A stretch of DNA of 64,000 nt, from positions 474,454,008-474,518,007 of the forward strand of contig NC_081405.1 in NCBI RefSeq assembly GCF_030272615.1. The letters are read 5' to 3'. Source of the stretch: Cryptomeria japonica (lineage: Eukaryota > Streptophyta > Pinopsida > Cupressales > Cupressaceae). Positions 56,580-64,000 of this stretch are shown piece by piece. The notes under the pieces were generated by a model. It did no database searches. It was not told the DNA's origin and was given only the letters and a program-made list of their open reading frames with translations. The translations under genes and the position numbers were made by a program. How positions within the stretch are numbered: position 1 is the first letter of the stretch; every line of letters begins with the position of its first letter.

Positions 56580-57452
56580 CCCCATTTTTCATTTCATTTA
56601 GTAATAGTTAATAGTCAATAGTTGATGTAATAGAGAAGAGAGATGGCTAAGAGATTAGAAGTTAGAAGCAATTTTATTTTGTAGCAAGATTGAGTTTTGA
56701 AGAGAGGAATTCAAGCAATTGTTGTACATGATGACTTGGAAATCAATAAAATATTGAAGTTATGGTGTTTTGTTGCAACTTTCTTGGTTATCTTCATGGT
56801 TGTTTAATCTACTTGAATCATGCTCAATCAAAGTAGTGTGTTAATTTGAAGGACATTGTGTGAGACTTGATCTTTGGTAGGATTCGTAATCCAAACCACT
56901 AGCTTCTTGCTGATTGTAGGAACGCCTTGCGTGGTCAACTGGAGAATACTTTGAGTCCCTTAATCTTCAATCATTATTGTATCTTAGATATGTACCTTCG
57001 TGGTAGTATCTTTGATCTTTGATGCATTGAATATCATTTTGTTACCTTAGAAGATCGCATCAATTTCAATAGAGTTGTTATCTTATGGCGAAATTGAAGT
57101 TGGTTGAATCTTGCCAAGTCTTGTCCATACGAAGTCATTCCTAGGGTTAGGCTAGATTAGACCTCTTTCAAACCCTACTCTTTTGTTATTTTTTGAAAAG
57201 TTCCTTTATTTTTAGTAAAATCTTTGAACTTTCGGAATGCGTAAGACCCCTTGAAGGAAACAGCAAATCACATCATACCGCTGGAAGCTTGTCCACACGT
57301 AGAGACCCTACTAACAGAACCTTGGAGTCTTCCTAACTGATCCTTTACGCGAATCTTCAGCAGTTAGAGACTATTTTCTCAAGAGAGGATAAGATGCCTA
57401 TTGGTATTTTATTCTGTGTATGATGGTGTATAAAATACACGTCAACACTTCC

Positions 57453-57960
57453 CTGCTTAGCAAGCTCCGCACATACCGTGTGTTTGTTGTTGAATCTCAT
57501 GTAAGCCTTCTACAAAATTCTCCCGAGCCAACTAAGAGGGGCATGAGAGGTTGAGATGCCCATATTGTTGATGCCAAAGAGTACTGATGGATGAACTCTT
57601 CGAAGCCATTGCATGCTCCCGAGACTCTCCAGTATCAACCAACCTTACAATCCATGATCTTTGAGCCCAACTGCAATAGTCTTCTTGGACTCCTTATCAA
57701 CAATGTGACATTGGTGTGCACTGAAGGTGATATCTAACTTCGCACAATGTCACATAATCTGACTCACAGAGAACAAATTAAGCTCCATGTTCGAAACATA
57801 GTATACATAGAGAAATATGAGATTTCTCCCACCAAATGCAATATGAACATTTCCCTTGCCGATAACTGTAAACTCTTCACCATTGAAGATCACTAAATCG
57901 AAGCAAGCCTTGTACTCTGTGAAACAATTCTTGTGTGCAAAATGTCAAGAAGCTCCGAAA
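57453..57960 (-). pseudogene. copia-B protease to GAG-pre-integrase remnant
   Basis: From 57960 leftwards: STWYIDFGAS at the catalytic Asp position of the copia protease (D-x-G-A-S; here DFGAS), then HKNCFTEYKA, FTVIGKGNVHIAFGGRNLIFLYVYYVSNMELNLFSVSQIM, then the zinc-binding LWHQQYGHLNL (about 57580) and MCGAC near 57470. Stops interrupt it. It continues across F1 into 49860-49804. Confidence 0.85.
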
Positions 57961-58860
57961 TCAATGTACCACGCAGAAGATTTGACATGATCCGTTGGTC
58001 CTTTGGCCATAAATGCATAAAAGGCAGACTCTTTCTACTCAATATGTTCTGCAACATGGGTCTTCTACTCAAACCCTCCCTCGTTGGAATTCTGATTAGC
58101 CAACCACTGCCTACAATGTTTTTACATGTGACCAAGCTTACTACAATACTAACATGTGATATTCTTCTTGGAACTCTCTTCCGATTTACCTTGTCCTTTT
58201 TGTTGAGAGGACTTGCCTTTGCCTTTGTCTTCGGCAGTAAAAGCCTATTCCATAGTGGTTGTCTCGTTGTTGCTACCAAACTAATCCTTTTACCTATCTT
58301 GCTACAAGAGATTGTTGCACAATTCAACAAACTTCAAGTCAACATTGGTAGAAGTAAAGTTGAGAGTTTTGATGAAGTGCTCATAGGATCATGGTAACCT
58401 TTTCAGCATGATAACCACCATATCCTCTTCTTCCATCTTGCAACCAATGGCCTCTAGTTGATTGCAAACGTCTTTGATCTTCATGAGATGGTCCTACAAA
58501 GACATCTTGTCGTCCATCACAATTGACAACAGCATATTCTTAAGGAAGAATGCTCTACTCTTGTCTGATGTTTCACGCAGATTCTTCAGATGTGTCCAAA
58601 TTTGTGCAACAATCTTGCTAGACGATATCTCATCGGTGACAAAGAACTTGAGAAACATAACCACTTCATGATTACGCTCATCGACCTTATTCTAGTCTTT
58701 AACCGTAGCAATGGGATGAGCATTGTTACCAAGAACAATCTAATCTAGACACTTGTACTCGAAAACTATGAGCATCCTATTTCCAGGTATTGTAATATTT
58801 ATTGCTCAATTTTTGGTTGCTTTCCAACATGATGTTGGTCAAAGATGCCATCCCTCCCAT
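57961..58860 (-). pseudogene. copia-B gag remnant
   Basis: Starts at ATG 58860 (MGGMASLTNIMLESNQKLSNKYYNTWK, the N-terminal style of copia UBN2-type gag) and, after frame changes, keeps TSDKSRAFFLKNMLLSIVMDDK-type sequence (about 58585-58510). A damaged zinc knuckle (C-x-Y-C-S-K-L-G-H-M, with an in-frame stop after the first Cys) is at about 58155-58115. Gag packages element RNA; this one cannot be made. Codon order fits directly with the protease remnant on its left. Confidence 0.8.
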
Positions 58861-59707
58861 TTTCCTAAGGCACAAAAAATGAGGTCAAAGTCAACTCCAA
58901 CAACGAACTTTTTCAATTAAATTTTTCTTAAAAAAAAACCGTACAAGCAGAAATCCCTAGGCATTTAATATCTACAAGACCGACGATTTAAAAAAAACGT
59001 CAAAAAGTATTTGCAAAAATTAGAAACTCTAGGTGCACATGAATCTGCCAGAAACCCTAATCATAGAAAAAATAGAGACACCCCAACAATTTTTTTATTT
59101 AAATTATGCAAAAACTCAGAGATTAAAAGACGAGGAGAAACCCTAGTCGCAATGCAGCAGAATCAACAAACCCACGATTGTTTTAATAGAAAAATGGAGT
59201 AAATAAAGTTTAAACCCTAGTCAACAAAAAAAAACAGAGACAACCCATAATTTTTGAAAAAAAAAAATCTGTTGCATGCAAGAGGAACTAATAAAAACCC
59301 ACAATTTAAAAAAAAATCATGCAAAAAACACAAGAAAATATGCCTTGATTTCCTCATAGAGAAGGCACATGTTTTCTAGTATGAAAAGACCCGTGATTCT
59401 CAAAAAAGAAAATTGGCACAATCTAGAAAAAAAAAAACACCCACAACGCGAGTAGAGGAATGTCACCACAATTTTAACAATGATAGCCCATGCGTAAAAA
59501 GAAAATCTACACAATTTTTATTGTAAAAGATTTGTCTTCAATCAAAACCCTTGATTGAAAAAACTTTTGCAAGTTTTAGCAGTTAGAGAAGTGCTAAATT
59601 TTACCAAATAAAAATCTGATATTTTTATAGTAAAATAAAGCCAAGATATTTTTATTAAAAAACGACAAAAAAACTTTGTACAATAGTTGTATGGTAATTT
59701 TCCACAA
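58861..59707 (-). other. copia-B 5' leader, non-coding
   Basis: A-rich on the plus strand, with many repeated 'aaccctag' and 'caaaaaac' pieces between the primer site and the gag start. No gene is seen. Confidence 0.55.
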
Positions 59708-59722
59708 TCCTGCTTTGATACC
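59708..59722 (-). promoter_or_regulatory. copia-B primer binding site
   Basis: Minus-strand TGGTATCAAAGCAGG, complementary to initiator Met-tRNA with one mismatch, directly after the LTR end (ATTATCAGATCA). Confidence 0.85.
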
Positions 59723-59725
59723 ATG

Positions 59726-59976
59726 ATCTGATAATCTAGGAAACGATGTAGATAATCGATATTAGAATAAGGAGAGGAATACTCCTAATATAGATTATTA
59801 CAAGATCTTTCCATAATGAAAACAATTCAAAATTGAAACAAAGAAAGGAAACTTACTAAAAAGAAACTAAATGACTTAAATGACTATTATAGCTAAATAT
59901 AACAATATTACTTTAAGTGGTCGGGGTCCGAGTCCACTCCCTTGTGGATTTGGACAAGGACCCCCCTAAACGAACC
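59726..59976 (-). repeat. copia-B 5' LTR, end portion
   Basis: The final about 250 bp of the LTR, ending GATTATCAGATCA next to the primer site. The rest is displaced by FW, which starts at 59977. Confidence 0.7.
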
Positions 59977-60261
59977 TGTTGTGACGTTTTCACACATCAC
60001 CCCATTGAAAATGGGGACCCCTCTTTGTGCTGGCTAGGTTAGGTGTTTTGCGTAGTGTAGTGTTATCTTGGAAGCAATGATAGGGTCTTTTGCCTTCAAG
60101 TGGGGAGTTCAATTCATTTTGTTAAGTCTAAGGAGCGAATTAAGGGATGAAGTGTTCATTCAAATTGTTAGATTGCTTTGCAATTATGTTAGGAATTGCA
60201 AGCATCATATTCTCTTTCATTACAAATGTTGATCAAGCCTTGCCAAATTTTCAACAACTAT

Positions 60262-61908
60262 ACATGAGTCTTGCATATAAGCCTTTGCAAACTTCGCATT
60301 CATTACATGACTTCATGAGATTTCCCCTTTTTATACATGAGACCTTGTAAAGTTTGATTTTATACACGAAGAGCTCTAAACTCCAAAATCTTACATGGTA
60401 GCCTTGAAATCACGAAATCTTACATGAGTGGGGAGAAATCCCGAAAATTTACATGGGATGATGCTGTTGAAGATATAGCTACGGTCAAATACTCTAACCT
60501 AGCCTAGACAATACAAATGTCTAATTGGCCTATCGGACTTGCACATTTGTATGATTTCAATTACCTGTTCTTATTATTAAGTTCAGTCTTAACTTTCAGA
60601 TTACACGTAAATATTATGATTGTAAATTGAAATTGCTATCGACCTACATTTGTCATCAAGTTAATTGTTAATTAACTTGCTATTATCATCGACTTCATTT
60701 GTTATTTGATTGTTAGTGTCTAATAGTTTTTAGTTAGTGTCGGTTGTGGTTAACCAATTATTCTTACATCGATTCGATATAATCTCGATTCATTAATGAA
60801 TCAGTATGTATCGAAATTGCCACCTTTCTGTGTAATTAGACATGTCTATTTGGATCACCATGGGTATTGTATTTAGTATGATCCGGTTTTTCTTAAGAGC
60901 CATGATAAGGACAATAATCTGCATGTCAATAGAATAATAGCACCAATATAGATGACAAGGAGCAAGTCGATATAAAGTATAGAGACAAGAGTCGGCAAAT
61001 ACAACAGCAATATTATAATTGTTTGCAGTCCGTAAGGGAGTCGACTAAGGAACAGTCGACACTGATCCCTATTGTCGGTGAGGACATAGTTAGAGTCGAA
61101 TGTCTGTCTGGGCTGTCAACAAGAGATAGCAGTAAATAAAGGAAGTTGAATATAATGATATAGAATAATATATATAGAATACACACACACAAGTTCGGGT
61201 ACCATACTTGCTTAGGCAGACAAATGGTAACACACAGCAATTCGGAAATAAACACATAGCAGATTGATACCTGGGATCCGATCAACAGATGCCACCTCTG
61301 AAATTGCAAGGATGAAGGACAGTGGGAGAGATATGGCATCAACATTGACCTTTCCATGGCAAGCAAGTTTTGTGCATTTGAACCAATGATTTCATCAGAA
61401 ATGTGCTCCAATTTTGAGTTTGTGCATAAAATTCTCCAAATTCGATTTCAGACGTGAGAGCTTGCAAACTCTGATTTCCTACATGAGCCTACCATATCTC
61501 CGATTTCTTACATGAGCATGGCAAAATCCCGAAATCTTGCATAATTTGCTTCCAAACCTGATTGCATACTGAGTGGCCTAAACCCCCCTAAAACTCTTAT
61601 GCTAATGCCTTCTATGCTTTCAAAAATTATGGAGCTAAAGGGTTAAAATTTTCACAAACAGATTAAAGGAATGACTGAGCTAAAATTCAAAGAATCAATA
61701 CATGAAGTTGTGTAAAGTCCGAAATCATGCATGAACAGGCTAAAACCCCAATTTCTTACATGAAGGCATCAAGAAGCTGCCAAATTACATGGCAGGGTGA
61801 TATTTCCGGCAAATTACATGAGGGTAGAAAAGTCTGAAATCTTACATGCAGGGGCAAAAATCCCGAAATTATACATGTGTCTTCATGAATCCCGAAAAAG
61901 TGCAGGGC
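60262..61908 (+). repeat. FW 29-bp tandem array
   Basis: The unit core is CCGAAATCTTACATGAG. TACATG-equivalent positions: 60304, 60334, 60363, 60392, 60421, 60450; after the solo LTR 61422, 61451, 61480, 61509, 61538; then 61699, 61728, 61757, 61786, 61815, 61843, 61872, 61901. Nearly all intervals are 29 (28-30). The stretch 61563-61698 has lost clear units. Confidence 0.92.
60465..61287 (+). mobile_element. 823-bp solo LTR in the FW array
   Basis: TGTTGAAGATATAGC to GATCCGATCAACA, flanked by a perfect 5-bp duplication GATGC (60460-60464, 61288-61292). No coding sequence. It contains an (AC)n run (61182-61191). Removing it restores the 29-bp phase of the array. Confidence 0.85.
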
Positions 61909-62969
61909 AGACCTCAAATCCCCCATTTAATTGTTGATGTCTCCCAAAACAAGGCCAACCTGGGTGAAGGAAATAACTTGTAACTTGAATAAACAGAAAA
62001 AATAAAAGAAAATTCATTACTAAGCCGACCCTCTTATCAAAGGGGAGTAATTGTTACATGAGCTCATACAAATACATGATCAAAAGCATCATTTCCTTAT
62101 CAATTGAATTCAGATTGCACTTCAAACTAATTCAAAGGCAGAGCAGACCAACTAATGCGAACCACATCATCTTTACAGAAATTAGTAGCAGAATTAAGGC
62201 AAATCAAGTGCGAATTTGAGCAAAGGTGAATCATAGCAGTTCAAGGAGCAAATTACAGAGAAGTGGATGCGAATTTTCAACACTTCAAAACAAATCAGAA
62301 CTACTTCAATAGCAACAAGTGCAGACCTGCAGAGTACCATTCACAGACCATAAAATTCCAATCCAAAGTGAAATTACCATTTTCAGATTGAGAAGAGTCT
62401 TAAGAGGCATGATTAGTGAAAATGGTGAGGTTATTTCGTCCATCAGTTTGAGTTTTATTTTGTGCTTGATTCCAAATATGTTCTTTTCAGGTTTGATGAA
62501 TCCAAGGGAATTACATCACAATATGAAGAAAGATTGCTCCATGGTGAAGAACACTTCAAGAAGACCCCAAGGGATTGCATTGCAACATGAAGGAAGATAA
62601 GGGCTCAACAAGATTAAGGGAAGACAAGTTCAAGACATTCATAAGGGAGACAAGAATGAAGGAAAAAGCAAGCACGAATAAGGAATCATGGCTAAGGATG
62701 AACATTCAAGAATCGCTCAACATGATAGGCATGGAGAAGGACTACATAACCTTGGTGATACAATCACTACATGAAGGACTCAACATTGCAAGCCTATTTC
62801 AACAGTGCAATGACAAGCTCTAGATATTCAAGACATCATGATAATGAAGGAAATGATATAACAATCTTGAATTTCCTCCAAAAATCCAAGATCACGGTCA
62901 ATGCAACAAGGAAGTAATCCCAGTCAAGGACATCATGCATAAAGTAACAAATGCGCATGGAAGGCACAA

Positions 62970-64000
62970 TGTAATGTCCCCACAATTATTTTTCAATTAA
63001 TTTCCAGTTACAACACAACAAGAACCCGTTAAGGATTAGAAATGGAAACACAATAATACTAAAATTGTAACCCTTCCACTTTCTGGTCACCAAGAGCCCA
63101 ATATGGGAAGGTGAGAGCATACGGTGTTGAGGGGATCGTTAGCTTCAAACAACTGGAAATATTACAATGCTTGGGCGGCAAGCTAGCCCTTTCTTCTTAT
63201 CCAGCGGGTGATAGAAATGTTGATAAAAACTTGGCGGTAAACCAACCAAGAACAAACCAAGAAACTAAAGCAAACAATCACTTAACCACTTATGCAGTGG
63301 AAGGACTGGAAATGAAATAAACAATCTACTCTACCGCTTATGCAGCAGGAGGACAATAATACAAATAAAGATATAGGTGGCAAGCCAGCCTCTTCCACTT
63401 GTCAATGGACCTTGTTGCACAATCCAGAAAATAGTTGTTAGTACTACTAACCAGCTTTACAATGTAGTAATATGAATTATAGATTAGAAATGATATTTTC
63501 CACTGCTGATAAGAACTTCTATGCTCACCACACTCTGCAAACTCAAACACACCCAAAGATAACTCCCAAACTCCAAACTCCAATTCTGAAATATAATTTC
63601 CAGCAAGCATAAAACACCAAAACAGCCACTACAAATCCCACAGAAACACTCACAACTTCGTTGGAACAACACAGAATGACCCAAGAACAAGAACAGACAA
63701 ATGCCAGAGGGAAGGCCACTAGACAAGGATCACAAAACCACCACAAAAACACCTAAACAAATCTGCACGAAACCCGAGGCAGACCTAGCATGGTACGACC
63801 AAGCATGGTGACGATTTTGCAATATAAAATCCAAATGACCAAACAACTCTTTGCAAATTGGAACGAAATATCGCCTAGGGTCTAGAAAGATTTAGAGAAA
63901 ATACCTAGAACAAACAGATGAACACACGGAGACTAGTGAAGATTAACCTTCTTCAACACACCCACACGACCAGCAACCTGGACACTCCAAAAAACATCAG
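62970..64000 (+). repeat. LTR-like sequence running off the window
   Basis: Starts TGTAATGTCCCCACAATT, a common style of plant LTR start. The rest has no coding region; a 'ccgcttatgcagcagg' and 'ccacttatgcagtgg' pair (63331, 63288) is a short direct repeat. The end is outside the window. Confidence 0.45.

Larger units (their letters stand above)
49861..57447 (+). mobile_element. F1, complete 7587-bp F-family element with intact ORF
   Basis: Starts TGTTGTGACCATTTCAC and ends AAATACACGTCAACA, flanked by a perfect 5-bp duplication CTTCC (49856-49860, 57448-57452). In order: terminal hairpin (49884-49899), 13-unit hairpin array (50305-52235), AT-rich spacer, internal TATA (about 52554), leader with TGCGA repeats and a probable intron, 1080-codon ORF, telo-box palindrome, TATA (56571), and R-U5-like tail. 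I see no primer site, gag-pol or paired LTRs. The layout fits one giant solo LTR with an ORF in U3. Alternatives are a coding LARD or an element class in which the promoter lies near the 3' end. It interrupts copia-B between adjacent codons. Confidence 0.88.
42053..59976 (-). mobile_element. copia-B, old minus-strand Ty1/copia element split by nested insertions
   Basis: Read right to left, five host segments keep the copia gene order: 5' LTR end, primer site, gag and protease (59976-57453); a 57-bp piece between F1 and FX (49860-49804); an integrase piece (about 45188-45041); and integrase end, RT and RNase H (44200-42079). Removing F1 and one CTTCC, and Z and one ATGCAG, joins codons in order. 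About 100 codons of the integrase core are missing at the FX junction. A minus-strand purine tract (GAGAGGGGGAAAAAG, plus about 42063-42077) is followed by TGTTGTGAAAATAC at 42053, a candidate 3' LTR start. All coding parts carry stops. Confidence 0.8.
59977..62969 (+). mobile_element. FW, F-family element, 3' end not seen
   Basis: Starts TGTTGTGACGTTTTCAC, nearly identical to the starts of F1 and F2, with the terminal hairpin CCCCATT-GAA-AATGGGG (60000-60016). It carries a 29-bp array (60262-61901), interrupted by a solo LTR, then a leader-like region with TGCGAA motifs and an acceptor-like ttcttttcag (62490). After that no long ORF is found. The promoter and R-U5-like tail do not appear before another LTR begins at 62970, so the copy is interrupted or truncated. 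Confidence 0.7.

Noticed and set aside
57893-58397. 145- and 154-aa ORFs on both strands
   Set aside because: They are frames overlapping the damaged copia-B gag and protease; the gag reading fits known motifs better.
60262-61908. 29-bp array as a telomere-like or centromeric satellite
   Set aside because: It is about 1.6 kb, lies inside a bounded element and has no telomere repeat unit.

Overview
This is nuclear DNA from a plant with a large, repeat-filled genome. Reasons: low GC, Ty1/copia and gypsy-like LTR retrotransposons with an initiator-Met tRNA primer site, hAT pseudogenes with introns, a LINE ORF1 of the plant DUF4283/CCHC kind, and LTR insertions nested several layers deep. The style of the repeats suggests a gymnosperm (conifer-like) genome, but that assignment is inference. 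I see no convincing host gene, tRNA or rRNA; nearly everything identifiable is mobile-element sequence of different ages.

Layout. 1-5046: 3' end of a gypsy-like element and its LTR, then the 3' end and LTR of a copia element (copia-A), then a truncated LTR of a family I call F. 5047-12550: a decayed hAT gene (hAT-1) between two LTRs of opposite orientation. 12797-14118: LINE ORF1 fragment. About 14640-15804: 5'-truncated F copy. 16375-19395: copia remnants on both strands. 20655-24413: second hAT pseudogene (hAT-2), split by a 1683-bp solo LTR. 24414-29215: mostly unassigned, AT-rich. 29216-40567: a nearly complete copia element (copia-C) whose 3' LTR is split by a 4624-bp F element (F2, minus strand). 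42053-59976: an older minus-strand copia element (copia-B), broken into five pieces by insertions: Z (44207-45034), FX (about 45189-49803) and F1 (49861-57447). Its 5' LTR is cut by FW (from 59977), which itself carries a solo LTR (60465-61287). A further LTR starts at 62970.

The most interesting content is family F. F1 is complete: 7587 bp, starting TGTTGTGACC, ending CGTCAACA, with a CTTCC target-site duplication. F2 is complete at 4624 bp with a GTTTC duplication. In each F copy the only U3-R-U5-like promoter (an inverted telo-box palindrome about 62 nt before a TATA box) lies about 760-880 bp from the 3' end. I see no internal long repeats, primer site or gag-pol, so each copy looks like a single giant solo LTR, or a coding LARD-like element. 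Inside the putative U3, each subfamily carries a tandem array of strict period: hairpin units at 166 or 176 bp (F1, F2), 42-bp units (FX) and 29-bp units (FW). The F1 and F2 hairpins differ by paired, compensating substitutions. F1 also holds an intact 1080-codon ORF of unknown function, preceded by its own TATA box and a probable leader intron; FX holds a broken relative that has lost the central domain.

If F copies are solo LTRs, a full-length parent would carry this ORF and hairpin array downstream of pol, within the 3' LTR. That position recalls U3-encoded accessory genes of some animal retroviruses. This is a hypothesis; what the sequence shows directly is the termini, duplications, array spacings, palindromes and the ORF.
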